The translations under genes were made by a program, and so were the position numbers. This document shows positions 13,108 to 25,640 of a DNA stretch of 64,000 nucleotides, in pieces (position 1 is the stretch's first letter; each line of letters begins with the position of its first letter). Source of the stretch: Liolophura sinensis (Eukaryota; Mollusca; Polyplacophora; Chitonida; Chitonidae). The notes below the pieces were generated by a model that ran no database searches, was not told where the DNA came from, and worked only from the letters and a program-made list of their open reading frames with translations. The stretch lies in assembly GCF_032854445.1 (NCBI RefSeq), contig NC_088295.1:12077385-12141384 (forward strand). The letters are read 5' to 3'.

Positions 13108-13264
13108 CAACTGTCTTTGTTTACCTTTGATTTTGTTCATACATTCCAAGGCTCTGACCATGGAACATTGTAGGTTTTACCTAGAATATAAGACCTCGCT
13201 TGTATTTTCATGCCATTTAATTTGTATTTTTTGTAAAATATTCGGAGGTCAATTTGCTGTACCT

Positions 13265-13365
13265 GAAAATGGAATATGGTGGGAGAACACCGAGCACACC
13301 CCAGGGGAAACTGGCCACCATCCACAGGTTGCTGAGAGACTTTCCAACATACGGCCGGAGATGGA
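13265..13365 (-). mobile_element. SINE body fragment, inverted
   Basis: The reverse complement of the SINE body (GCAACCTGTGGATGGTGGCC block through the CACCATATTCC region). It lies about 160 bp after the P450 stop codon and may be part of its 3' UTR. Confidence 0.75.
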
Positions 13366-13889
13366 CATTTAGAATGCTTTGGTCAGTTATTATTGTTAAA
13401 GCAGTTTTGTGATAAATATTTTTTATGATCACTGACTAAATATAGTTAGGACAATATCAAAGATTTCTTAGTAGCCTTCATCAGTTGTAAATATTTAATC
13501 AACAAAATCAACACATGATTTTTATATCAATATGGTAAGAATTCGGTAATCAATTCCCCAAGAGGAGGCAAAGGGCATGTACTTTTATTCTAAATACATC
13601 ACAGTGGGTGAAGTAATTCTTGAAACATAAGCATTTAGCTTATTAAAGAAATTTTGTTCTTCACAATGTACATTAGCACAAATATCATACTTTTTGTTAC
13701 TTACATAAGGGAATATCTACACACATGAAACTAGACAACTTTTGTACATAAAGTAAATGAATACTTTCTATTCATTTGATTTTGTTTACTGTGTCATGTT
13801 TTCACTGTTGCTGTAGGGAACTTCAAACAGTATACCAATAATCTGTGAACAAGACCAAAAGTTAACATCTATTTACATTCAGATTTATT

Positions 13890-14105
13890 GGGCTGGTGTT
13901 TAATGATTTTCCACTTAGATGGAAGGTTATGAGTGGTGGAAATCGGCATGGCAGGAATAAACCATAGCCCTCTGCCAGGTACCTGAGGAATTTCCTGACT
14001 TAATGCCACATCTGAACAGCCAGAGCTGGATTCAAACAGATGACTTTATTAGTCTGACTGACACAGCAAACCAGTAGTTTAACCCTCTGAGCTTGCAAAG
14101 GTCTC
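13890..14105 (-). mobile_element. second tRNA-type SINE family copy
   Basis: On the minus strand it begins with tRNA-like sequence containing GTTTGAATCC (a good B box), followed by CAGATGTGGCATTAAGTCAG, CCTGGCAGAGGGCTATGG and a 3' end near CATTAAACACC. It differs from the family at 10892. Confidence 0.65.
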
Positions 14106-14149
14106 ATACATTTACATTCTGCTCATAAAATTATGAGCATTTATGATAT

Positions 14150-14270
14150 TATTTATTTTGTTTGATTTAATGCCACACTCTAGAACTTTTCACTCATTCA
14201 GTGCTGGTTAGTTTTATGGCTGGAAGAATACTGTGTTCACTGGAATACCACCGACCTTAGGCAAGTTAAT
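14150..14270 (-). mobile_element. SINE 3' fragment
   Basis: Plus-strand text TTTGATTTAATGCCACACTC and CACTCATTCAGTGCTGGTTA matches the tail plus body of mollusc-type SINEs in reverse orientation. Short and diverged. Confidence 0.4.
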
Positions 14271-14329
14271 GAAAAACTTTCCCACATGTGATATACAAAT
14301 GTGTAGATGTAAGTGTGAAAGAGGGAATC

Positions 14330-16490
14330 CATATACCATCTCCCTTCCTGAGATGTATCTGAGTACACAGGTGTAGTCTTACTGACACCTCACTCACTGA
14401 CACCTCACTTCCTGAAGGTGATCTGAGCACACAGGTGTAATTTGACTGACATCTCCCTTCCTGAAGGGGATCTGAGCACACAGGTGTAGTCTTACTGACA
14501 CCTCACTCACTGACACCTCACTTCCTGAAGGTGATCTGAGCACACAGGTGTAATTTGACTGACATCTCCCTTCCTGAAGGGGATCTGAGCACACAGGTGT
14601 AGTCTCACTGACACCTCACTTCCTGAAGGTGATCTGAGCACACAGGTGTAATTTGACTGACATCTCCTTTCCTGAAGGGGATCTGAGCACACAGGTGTAG
14701 TCTTACTGACACCTCACTCTGTGAAGGTAATCTGAGCACACAGATGTAATTTTGACAATTCCCTTCCTGAAGGGGATCTGAGCACACATGTGTAGTCTGA
14801 CTCACATCTCCCTTCCTGAAGGTGATCTGGGCACAAAGGTGTAGTCTGACTGACACCTGACTCCCTGAGCACACAGGTGTAGTCTGACTGGCATCTCCTT
14901 CCCTGAAGATGATCTGAGCACACAGCTGCAGTCTGACTGACATTTCCCTTCCTGAAGGTGATCTGAGCACACAGGTGAAGCCTGGCTGAAATCTCACTAC
15001 CTGATGGTGATCTGAGCACACAGGTCTACTCTGACGGATGTCTCCCTTCCTGACGGAGATCTGAGCACACAGGTGTAGTCTCACTGACACCTGACTCCCT
15101 GAGCACACAAGTGTATGTCTGATATCTCCTTCCATAAAGGTGATCTGAGCACACAGGTGTAATTTGACTGACATCTCCCTTCCTGAAGGGGATCTGAGCA
15201 CACAGGTGTAGTCTCACTGACACCTCACTTCCTGAAGGTGATCTGAGCACACAGGTGTAATTTGACTAACATCTCCCTTCCTGAAGGTAATCTGAGCACA
15301 CAGTTGTAGTCTGACTGATGTCTTACTCTCTGAGAACACAGGTGTAGTCTGACTGACACCTGACTCCCTGAGCACAGAAGTGTATGTCTGACATCTCCTT
15401 CCCTAAAGGTGATCTGGGGAAACAGGTGTAATCTGACTGACATCTCCCTCCCTGAAGGTGATCTGGGCACACTTGTGGTCTGACTGATGTTTTACTCTCT
15501 GAGAACACAGGTGTTGTCTGACTCACATCTCCCTTCCAGAAGGTGATTTGAGCACACAAATGTAGTCTGACATCTCTCTCCAAAGGTGATCCGGGCCCAC
15601 AGGTGTAGTCTCACTGACATTTCCTTCCCTAAAGGTGATCTGGGGAAACAGGTGTAATCTGACTGACATCTCAATCCCTGAAGGTGATCTGGGCACACTT
15701 GTAGTCTGACTGATGTTTTACTCTCTGAGAACACAGGTGTAGTCTGACTCACATCTCCCTTCCAGAAGGTGATTTGAGCACACAAGTGTAGTCTGACATC
15801 TCTCTCCAAAGGTGATCTGGGCACACAGGTGTAGTCTCACTGACATCTCCCTCCCTGAAGGTGATCTGAGCACACAGCTGTAGTCTTACTGAGATCTCCC
15901 TCCCTGAGGGTGATCTGAGCACAGAGCTGTAGTTTCACTGACATCAACCTCCCTGAAGTGATCTGGGCACACAGGTGTAGTCTCACTGACATCGCCCTCC
16001 CTGAGGGTGATCTGATCACAGAGCTGTAGTTTCACTGACATCTACCTTCCTGAAGTGATCTGGGCACACAGGTGTAATCTCACTGACATCTCCCTCCCTG
16101 AGGGTGATCTGATCACAGAGCTGTAGTTTCACTGACATCTACCTTCCTGAAGTGATCTGGGCACACAGGTGTAGTCTCACTGACATCTCCCTCCCTGAGG
16201 GTGATCTGATCACAGAGCTGTAGTTTCACTGACATCTACCTTCCTGAAGGTGATCTGAGCACACAGGTGTAGTCTTACTGATATCTCACTTCCTGAAGGG
16301 GATCTGATAACTCAGGTGTAGTATGAGTGACACCTCACTGCCTGAAGATGACCTGATCACACACTGAAATCTGACTACCTGTGCACACAGGTGTAGTCTA
16401 GCTGACATTTCCCTCTCCAAAGGTGATCTGGGCACACAAGTGTAGTCTGACATCTCACTTCCAGAAGATGACCTGATCACACAGATTTTT
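14330..16490. repeat. 2.1-kb minisatellite, about 50-bp unit, between convergent genes
   Basis: About 43 copies of a unit like CTTCCTGAAGGTGATCTGAG CACACAGGTGTAGTCTCACT GACACCTCA. It has higher-order structure: near-identical runs recur around 14340-14700 and 15170-15300, and the variant types ATCTGATCACAGAGCTGTAG and TTTGAGCACACAAGTGTAG cluster at 15900-16260 and 15540-15800. Several overlapping minus-strand frames stay open but only restate the repeat. Confidence 0.93.
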
Positions 16491-17365
16491 TCTCTCGGTG
16501 TCTAATTATTCTTTCTCTCGTTTGTGTCCAGAATAATAATCTTGCAAACAGCTGACTAACAGCGGCAGCAAACTGTCCAGAATTAGTAAACCTTGGGATG
16601 TAGCTCTTAAGCCACTACAAATAAATATGGAAACAATGCAATAATGTCACAACTGAGCCTGCCTTCATTTATAACGCATACTGTCTGGCAGAATTACTGT
16701 ATTTCAGAAATACATAAGGGGCCTTAAAATGATTCTTTTGGTGCCAACAGTTAAGTACCTCTGATAAGGAATTAATCAAACTTAAACAAAAGACTCTAAG
16801 TGATCCTATAAAGTACATGGATGGATTAATGAGGATCAAGCAAAATATGTCACTTGAAAAATGCTAGAGTTAAGGTGAAATACTGTCATCAAGAGACGGA
16901 GGGATATGAAACTCTGCTGGTAGAGTTCACAGTATTAGATTCGCTATTGTCTTAGCCCGGGTATTGGCGACACAAAGTCTGAGTACCGCATGGCAAGTTC
17001 GGTCAGGTCTAGACTGCTTCAGGAACTATTGTCCGATGTCGGAGTGAGCCGATGTCTTCGCGGACACAGCAGATGTTATATCTGACAGGCCTGATGAATA
17101 TAGTCAACGTTCCTCTTGTCGTAATGCCTGTTAGGTTATGCTCAAAATACTGTTTGCTTCTACACATACATGGAAAAGTATGACTCCCGATACAACCAGA
17201 TAATTGTGTGAAATCATACGCTATTCTATCAGACAACCCGAAAGCTAGAGCTGTCTTAATCACAGCTGGCATCAATATGAATACACACTCTAGGTTTGTT
17301 TATAATGAGCTTAATGGAGCAGTTTACCTATTATAGAGTATTTTTCTGGAAGATGTAAGGCAAAC
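16491..17365. other. 3' flank of RSAD1
   Basis: Non-repetitive sequence between the minisatellite and the RSAD1 stop. A minus-strand frame (17009-17275, 88 codons) is open, but its product is not recognised and it lacks intron or family support. The stretch may contain the RSAD1 3' UTR. Confidence 0.4.
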
Positions 17366-20300
17366 TCACAGCGAGTCCAGCATAAGCAGCTCAGCAGTAA
17401 GGAGGTCCTGAACACCTGTACACACCTGGCACAAATCCCACAGGTTAGATGATCCTTGTGATACACTAGTCCAATGCTGACAAATAAAGCAGGGTATGAA
17501 AATGAAAACAGTGCTCACTTTGAGAATGACACATCACCATCGATACTGAAGGGGGTCTGCTGTCTATATTAACATTTTTATCTCAATGTTTTGAATTGTT
17601 AATTTTTTGCCAGTGTGAGAGATTCAAAAATCCTGTGGTTTCCAGTGATGTATAGCTGAGAAATGACCTTGGAGGGGTTAAATGGGCGACATATTCCTAC
17701 TAAACAGTTTGAAAGCAAAATAATCTGCTACCACCTGATACATATTGACATTAGACCTACTAAAGTAACTGAATATCAAAAAGGTTAACAGACTTGATGT
17801 GGGATTCCCTCCGTTGTGCGTAACCCTGTCATAAGCAATTCCTCAAGACTGCAGAGACAAGAAAAAGAGCAATGAGTGGTTGCAATTCCATACTGAATCT
17901 GATCACCAAGATATTTAAAAGCCTCCAATTATAACTTGAGAATGAGTGATTAATATTCAGCATAACATATCAGATAAACTTCATGTGAGGAATTTCAGAC
18001 ACCACTTTCTTCAAATTATTATATACTTCTTCAACAAAATGTAATGGAATACTGATGATTGTTGGAAAACTTACATGTTAAGCCGGTTTAATGGAACTGC
18101 TTTTCTTGTGGCATGACCTTTGTGTTCCACCTCATACATCCAACTGTCAGGCTCCAGAGTTTGTATGCGGGCTTGCCGGATTGTCTCCCCTTGAGGCATA
18201 AATCTACCATGTGCACCTGCAATAAGAATATCTCAGACATCTCTAAGCAAATTTACTAGTCATTTTATATATAAGGCCCTCTTGTGATCTGAGTATGAAT
18301 TGACTCATAAGTGCCAACTCTTTGTTTACAACACTTAGATCTGAAATTTTTTTACCCACAATTCTATCATTTGTGCATGAACTGTAAGTGTTCTTAGTGC
18401 CCTTGTACTTTAAAAACTTCAAAATACCACATCTGCTTACCTGGTCCCACTCCGATATACTGTCCTCCCTCCCAGTAGTTTTTGTTATGCAAACTCTCAC
18501 AACCCTTCATGAAGATACAAAAGAAAGAGTTGTATTAAAAAGAAAGACATTACCCATTATGAACCCAAGATCTGTCTGATTGTTAGCTGATTTAAATTCC
18601 CCAGAATACAATATCAATCATTTTCCCACGATCTAAAATCAGCACTTCAGGAAATCATCATTGACGAATACATAATAACAGAACAAAGGTTTCATCCAAC
18701 AGACTTGATTAAGATGATAACCTTGTGTCTGCATCATCTGCCTCATCAGTTATCCTCCAGAGTTCAATCTTGAGTTTAGTCACAGCCTGACAAATCTTGG
18801 GACAATTATTTCACTATCTTATGCTCTGCATCGGAACACAGGCCCAGTTGTCAGTCACTCCTTCATCCAATACACCTCTGTATCCTGAACTGGTCAATTT
18901 ATACTTTAATGTAAATTTCACAGCTGAGAACAGCACTAATAAACACTCACATGTGACGCAAAGTTTGATACTTCATATCTGAACAACCCATGGTTTTGTA
19001 AAATCTGCAATCAAAGCAGATAAAGCACTTGTACTGTTAAGATCTGGATGTGGGAGAAATCTCACTAAAGGTAGGGAAGAAATCTAACTTAGGGTAGGGG
19101 AGAAATTTCACTGATGGTAGGGGAGAAATCTCACTGAGGGCAGGGGAGAAATCTAACTTAGAGTAGGAGAGAAATTTCACCGATGGTAGGGAAGAAATAT
19201 CACTTAGGGTAGAGCAGAAATGTCACTGATGACAGGTGAGAAATCTCACTTATGGTATAAGAGAGATCTCACTGAGGGTATGAGAGAAATCTCACAGATC
19301 GTAGGTGTGAAATCTCATGTTAGGGGAGAAATATCACTTACGATAGGGGTGAAATCTCACTGAGGGTAAGACAGAAATCTGACTGAGGGCATGAGAGAAA
19401 ATCTCACTTAGGGCAGGGAGAAATCTCAATGGGAGTATAGAGAAATCTCACTGAGGGTATGGAAGGGAATGTGGAAGGCATCTGAGGATGGCGAACATGG
19501 AGAATTTGGGAGAAGAGCACAAGATTAAATAATGGTGATCAAGAAATAAAGCACTGATAAACAAAACTTACTTGGACAGCACTTGTGTACATCTCTAATA
19601 AGGTATCTTCATCTGGAAGAGACTAAACCATAAAACAGCATGTTATTATAAAACATTGTCGTTACCACAACTATACACACTGATGATCCACGGGGGGAGA
19701 TAACTCAAACTAAAACATTGTCGTTACCACAACTATACACACTGATGATCCATGGGGGGAGATAACTCAAACTAAAACATTGTCGTTACCACAACTATAC
19801 ACATTGATGATCCACGGGGGGAGATAACTCAAACTAAAACATTGTCGTTACCACAACTATACACACTGATGATCCACGGGGGGAGATAACTCAAACTAAA
19901 ACATTGTCTCCACTCAGTTTTATCTTAGAAAAAGCCATTTAAAGATGACCGCTAATAGCATTGAGACAAAGTGAAGTTCATCTGGAAATAAAGAGCCAGA
20001 TATATTAACTACCACAGAAACAAAAGAAGCAGTTTATGTGCAATTCCTGGAACAAACGGCTCAATATCACATGCACAAAGATAAAAATCGCACATCTGTT
20101 TCATCTGCTAGGGATAGTATTTTCCCATGAGGTGAAGACTGTTGGAAAGTTTGTATATTTGATCTTGCAATGATTAGTTCAATTTTATAGATTATACACT
20201 CAGTTATTCAGAGGGTTCTTGCTGTCTTACAGGATGTCACAAGAGACCACTGACTAGCCCTTAATCACTGCAGTCATTACTCCGTGTTCAAATCAAACAA

Positions 20301-23300
20301 TTTAATTCATAAACCTGACCAAGTCTCCTTGAGTTCAGCACAAACCTTCTATCAAGTAAGCTAACATAAGTAAATCAGATATGATGCTAAGAGACAAGGG
20401 AAATTCTCTTTGAGATTGGTTCTGCCATTGATTGCTGAACTTACATATTTTCCTCTGCCAACTTGCTTAAACAACTTTGTTCCTCTTTCCAGTGTTAACT
20501 GGTACAAAGAAATATGACCTCCTAACAGGGGGAGTATCTTGAAAAGAAAAAGCACAAAATAAACATGAACATCTCAGAACGTCACAGAGCTATAAAAACA
20601 AGACAGCATAACTTGAGTTTCTGAAGATACTGGATTATAAGTGATACCCAATAGGGGGTTGGATTGTGAATAGTAATCTATTATGGAGTAATGAACTGGA
20701 GTAAATGAATTTGTTCAGTTATGAAAGACACGAGGAGAATCTGTTGCTTCTTTATTCTTAAATCAGGGTACACGTTTGTCCCGGTAACATTTAATTGTTG
20801 TAAGCAGTACTGGAAATGGATGAGATACATGTAAGGACAGCAATATTTAGACAAACATCCTGAAGGTATTGTGATATTGTCTCTGCTATGTAGTACTGTA
20901 ATTCTTCAACCTTTTCACATGTTTGCATGGTGTTTATTTAAGCACATTCTGAAGCCATTATTCTCTGTGAACTAATAAAATTATAAGCCTTTTCCTAAAC
21001 CCTGTAATTGACTGTATCTATCCAGCCAGTGTAGTTTTGTTTCCAAAATCAAATTAAAAATATGCATGAATTGCACTGAAAGCTGGTCTTTTATATTCAA
21101 AAAAGGTGGAGGAATTAGTGCATGTTGAGTCGACAACAGAACCAAAGCAGCCATAATTTGTCGAAAATGGATAAAACAGACCTATACGCGAACTTAATAA
21201 GTAACCTGTCTTGTGGCAGCCCTGTAGCACATTTCAATCCCATACATATGAATTGTTATGCATTTAATAAAAAAAGTGTTAAAAGAAAACAACACACTAA
21301 GTCAAAATGGCCTTAATTTTGTTGAAAATGGTAAAAACGGGCAGAAATTCAAATATGTTCTTCAACTTGTCCTAGTGAAGTCATAAACCAAGTTTAAATT
21401 CAAGAAAATTCATGGTTAGAAAAAAAAGTCTGGAAAACTCTTTCATGGAAGACTGATAGACAGGGTGTAAAAAGGGAGGGGAGTAATAAAAAAAAATCTC
21501 ACAAAGGCATAAAATTAACTGGGTACCTGATGAAGCTCATCCATCCACTGCTGAACTGTTTGTGAAGGACGACCAAAAATCATATCCACGGACAACCTTC
21601 CCGGAAATAGTTGTTTGCCAAGTTCTATACACCTGGAGTTACAAAACACCAAGCCACAGAGTGCTGTTCATCTTTCGGATGACTATATGTGCCGTCAGAG
21701 TTTTCAGCCTTAGTGGCATGTGCCATTTCTATTCACTTTCATTCTCCCATACCATCAGTGAGATTTCTCCCCATCCGTGAAATTCCTCCATTATCCTCAG
21801 TCAGATTTCTATCCACCCTCAGTGAGATTTCTCTCATGCCCTCAGTGAGATTTCTCTCATACCCTCAGTGAGATTTCTTTGCTACCATCAGTGAGATTTA
21901 TCCCCTACTATCAGTGAAATTTCTCCCCTACCATCATTGAAATTTCTCCCCTACCCTCAGTGAAATTTCTTAACTACCATCAGTGAGATTTTCTCTCATA
22001 CCATCAGTAAGGTTTCTCCCATATTCTCAGAAAGATTTCTCCTCTACAAACTTGAAATTTCAAACCTAACATCAGTAGGATTTCATCCACACCACGTTCA
22101 GTTTTTGCCCCTATGATCAGTGAGATTTCTCTTAGCGTCAGTGAGTTTTCTCTCATGCCATCAGCGACATTTCACCTCCCCCTGACCCTCAATAAGATTT
22201 CTCCCATGCCCTCAGTGAGATTTCATCCCTACTATCAGTGAGATTTCTCCCCCACCCTCAGTGAGATTTCTCCCATTAATGTTAACATTGAAACTTCATA
22301 CTACAGTTATTCTTAACAGTAACAATGTTTAGTTCATGCAACATGCTTTGTTACCACTACATAAAACAAATGTTTCAAATGATCTGAGAAGTCAAGTCTC
22401 AAGAAAGAAATCTGGAAACAATGCTGTAACATGTACACGAAAATGTATAAATAATATACGATGTGGCCACTATACTGTTTCATGTAAAAGAAACCTGAGT
22501 TTTCAAATGAAACATGAACTTCCAAAAGAAGCCTGAGCTTCCGAAAGAAACCTGAGCTTACAGAAAGAAGCCATAAGAAATCAGCTTCCAGGAGGAACAA
22601 TCACAGCACGCCGCATACATGTATCTGATACACTTGCTCACATCATGATGATGTCCCAGTTTGACGAATGCTGGATTCAAGCAACAATTCCTCACTTGTT
22701 TTAAACTTGACATCAACAACACAGAGGGACATTCCATTCACCTGGGTTGGCAAGGTGTAGATATCAAGATATCACAGATGTCGCACTTTGCTTCAATAAC
22801 TGAATAAAAAACTACTTCCTTTACCTTCACCAAGAACACACAAGCTTATATCATCAACTTACCTGAACCCCAATTGAGATCCTATTAACCCCTGCGTGTC
22901 GGAAGTCCCTGGGGAACAAATCATCAGCATTTGATAGTCCTACTATTTTCCAGTATGTAGTAATAAAAATCAGAAAAGATGACAATACCCACAACATTCA
23001 AGGCATTACTCAGCCTTACATGTTGAACAGTTAATGTCAAAAGTGCTCTGCATTAGGTTAATAACATCTATTGGTGTATGTAAGCCTACCTGAGTTTTGG
23101 AGATGCTGCACGAGTGGGATTAACTTCAATAGTTACCTCAGCATCTTTAGGAAGGTAAGCATGCTTACTAATGGTCTCCAAGACACTGTTCAGAGTGCTG
23201 GCAGGGGCGAGGCTGGGGGTACCTACCACAAGGTGAAGAGCAGGACATTTATCACACATAGTTCAGCTGAGGAGTTTCTATTCTGGAATTTCTATTACAG

Positions 23301-25238
23301 GATGTCTCTATCTCAGGTTACCATTACAATTCCACTAATCTCGATCTAGGAAAAATGAGAAGCATAGCTAGATCATTAAACACATAGTAGAATTGAAGTT
23401 TCTCTGTTAATCTGTAAGTTCCTAAACTGCTCACCATAAGATTAGACTCAAAGTATTATACATGTCTTTGTACTGTGATTATACCTCCCCCAAAGAATAC
23501 AGAGCCAATTCTTTTCACACCACTCATTGTTATAAGAGTTTCTGCTTCCTTCTTCAGACATCTCTCCATTCTTCCCTCATCCACAGAGTTACTGTAAAAA
23601 TACAAAACACATAATACAGAAATGTACACAAAATTTTAACAACTTTTGACACATGTACATTTGTTGTATACATTTGAATGCCTGTGCAGACCAAAAAATG
23701 GTACACTCAAGGAAGGATTAGCCTACCGGTGGAGGATGCAAAGCACATAACTCAATCATGACCCTGACTTAAAGCAGTGGACTTCGGCACATACCTCATC
23801 TTTTGTTCAAGAGTTCATTGGCTTTGATGAGAACAATTCATTAGCTGAGTGCTTTGTGTATATTTGCAAGCATCTTTACACATTGTGCATATTTTAACCA
23901 TTTCTGTTCATTTCCTGAAAATTATATTTAGTTACTGATTCTTGTGTAATTGCCGTACTTAAAAATTATAAATTGACAAACAAAGAGATTGTTCTTTCCC
24001 ACAAAAGTAAAATGGAATGTGTTCATACAAGTTTGCGTCATACATGTCACCATGCAAGAAAACACAGCCCAAATATCATTTGAAGTCAAGGGCAAGTCAA
24101 ACAACTGTGTATGTTATATAACCTGAAAATACCTGATGTATTTGTTGAAGTTACAATAGGTACATCTTTTTTCACAGTAAGGCCACTGGAACAGTAAATG
24201 GTTTTCATGTAATCTGTGAGAACATAAATGATACTTCCAGTAATGATTACAACTCTCATGTCACTGGACACTGTGACATAAATGACTTTAAGTGATAACT
24301 GTGGAACTGCAGTCCTTTTATATAAACTTTCTTCACAGTTCTGCAACTGTAAACTATCTTACCCAATGAAAAAATTACAAAATACAAAACATACGAGTTA
24401 CTATATGTATATACAGCATATATATAATGCAGCAAATGTATAATAAAACTATCACGCTATCGGAGTTTAGGAATTCTGACTTCACAGGAAGTTTTTCCAG
24501 CTCTAATCATGACACTGAATGTTGTAATAACTCTCTGAATGTTGCAATAACACATCAAAAGATTACTGAAATTGAAAACATAAGGAACAAAGTGATGCTA
24601 AAAAAGTGTGTTCCATGACTCCGTCAGTACGGCTCATACAGCTCACCATAGAATTCAAATACTTGGATGCCTTTCAAAAAATCTAAGGAAAATAAATGAA
24701 AGTATTTTTAAGCATAGTTTTCAGTTGTTTGTATGAAGAAAATTACTTCAAATTTTAGTTTTCTTTTACTTTAAGCCCACATGGCCCACTGTCTGATCTC
24801 GCGTATTGAAAGTTTTCCTAAATGAAGGTACATATAGTACCATATGACAATGTTATTACGAAGAATGTGGATGTAAAACGTGATTGCATCTATGCAACCA
24901 ACGCACATCTCCTTTTGGTGGTGATTATGCTATTTTACTGACATCTTTTGAATATGTTGTGTTTACAAGAGATGTTGACAGACAGGCGGAAAGACAGATT
25001 GGTAACTTTGGTCGCCATATCTTCCCCATGCAACTCAGTCAAAGTAAAACTGGTACCGGTACCAACAACATACGTGAACATAGAGCGTGGCTGTTTCTGC
25101 CATCAGTCGTTCTTGCGCCGTTTTGCACACTGAGTTCTCCGTCGAGCCAGTAGCTTGACAATGTACACCTCGACTTGTGCTTGGTGCAATCACAGGTGCA
25201 AATCTTTTACAAATCGTGTGGATAACAACGAAACTCAT
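17366..25238 (-). CDS. RSAD1: RSAD1-like radical SAM protein (HemW-type haem chaperone family)
   Basis: Related to HemW/HemN; HemW and human RSAD1 bind haem rather than act as coproporphyrinogen oxidases. Exons in gene order: 25074-25238, 24133-24185, 23485-23591, 23090-23222, 22863-22908, a doubtful exon near 22634-22690, 21527-21632, 20445-20537, 19572-19622, 18951-19004, 18441-18504, 18075-18216, 17794-17848, 17366-17476. Apart from the doubtful exon, every phase chains. Visible motifs: [13 protein letters not shown], the CX3CX2C 4Fe-4S site followed by Asn as in HemW; FFGGGTPSL for [54 protein letters not shown]. About 393 residues are placed plus roughly 20 in the doubtful exon, against about 440 in vertebrates. 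The ATG at 25238 was chosen because [15 protein letters not shown] looks like a mitochondrial presequence; an in-frame ATG at 25331 is the alternative. Confidence 0.88.
19064..19475. repeat. 23-bp minisatellite, orientation A, in RSAD1 intron
   Basis: About 17 imperfect copies of GGGGAGAAATCTCACTGAGG plus GTA on the + strand. It lies between RSAD1 exons 19572-19622 and 18951-19004. It is the reverse complement of the array at 21750-22280. Confidence 0.9.
19650..19912. repeat. 62-bp tandem repeat, four copies
   Basis: Four near-perfect copies, plus a partial fifth, of a 62-bp unit beginning AAAACATTGTCGTTACCACA and ending GGGGGGAGATAACTCAAACT. It lies in the RSAD1 intron between 20445 and 19622. 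The near-identity implies recent amplification. Confidence 0.93.
21750..22280. repeat. 23-bp minisatellite, orientation B, in RSAD1 intron
   Basis: About 22 imperfect copies of CCTCAGTGAGATTTCTCCCC plus TAC on the + strand, the reverse complement of the unit at 19064-19475. It lies in the RSAD1 intron above exon 21527-21632. Confidence 0.9.
22480..22590. repeat. short tandem repeat in RSAD1 intron
   Basis: Four or so degenerate copies of a unit near AAAGAAACCTGAGCTTCC (18-24 bp). Confidence 0.6.
22634..22690 (-). other. RSAD1: candidate missing exon of RSAD1
   Basis: The family needs about 20 residues between GVQ (exon ending at 22863) and [12 protein letters not shown] (exon starting at 21632). 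The only fitting minus-strand text I found reads [10 protein letters not shown] and ends at 22634 before a weak GTGTAT donor. Its two leftover bases (AA) join the downstream G to give Lys in the right phase. On the upstream side no AG gives phase 0, so the exon start is unresolved or the exon is damaged. Confidence 0.4.
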
Positions 25239-25640
25239 TTTATTTGCCTGACATGTGAGCAGACTGGATGTCGCCGTCTTTGGTTTTAACCGTGTATTTC
25301 CAGGAAGTATCCTCTGTGTCGCCTTCACCAAAGTTTTTCCTACAACATGCCATGCCTACAATTATGTGAGAAACTTCATTTCAATCCAAAACATTTCATG
25401 TACGTGTGTTACGAAAAGATATAAGCACTATAGAAAACTTTCAATGAACTTGTTGACTACCATGGATGATACGAGCAACTGTAGATTAACGACTGTACGT
25501 GACGCAAAAGAGAGCTCCATTATGGGCGACAACTCTGGAGATTTCGTCGGAATATGTGTCTCCACCAAACATATTTAGGCCTATGCCGGTATATGTGTAT
25601 AACACTCAACGTGTTCAGATAAATTCTCCTGTATGCAAGA

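Larger units (their letters stand above)
13108..14329. other. P450 3' flank
   Basis: This probably contains the P450 3' UTR. No coding exon is seen. It holds the inverted SINE fragment above and a second SINE type at 13890-14270. No poly(A) signal could be chosen with confidence; an AATAAA lies near 13957 but inside the SINE-like sequence. Confidence 0.5.

Noticed and set aside
14266..15824. A ladder of overlapping minus-strand open frames rich in CSD/LRSPSG/QSDYTCV repeats
   Set aside because: They simply translate the 50-bp minisatellite in different frames; no splice signals, no starts in context and no family resemblance.
17009..17275. 88-codon minus-strand open frame downstream of RSAD1
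   Set aside because: No recognised family, no intron structure and no repeat or regulatory context to support it; kept only as a note.
24884..25153. Plus-strand open frames over RSAD1 exon 1
   Set aside because: Antisense shadow of the exon that supplies the TLYVH residues before the Fe-S motif.
2124..25238. P450 and RSAD1 as a co-regulated haem gene pair
   Set aside because: Both relate to haem, but convergent orientation and a 2-kb repeat between them give no evidence of shared regulation.
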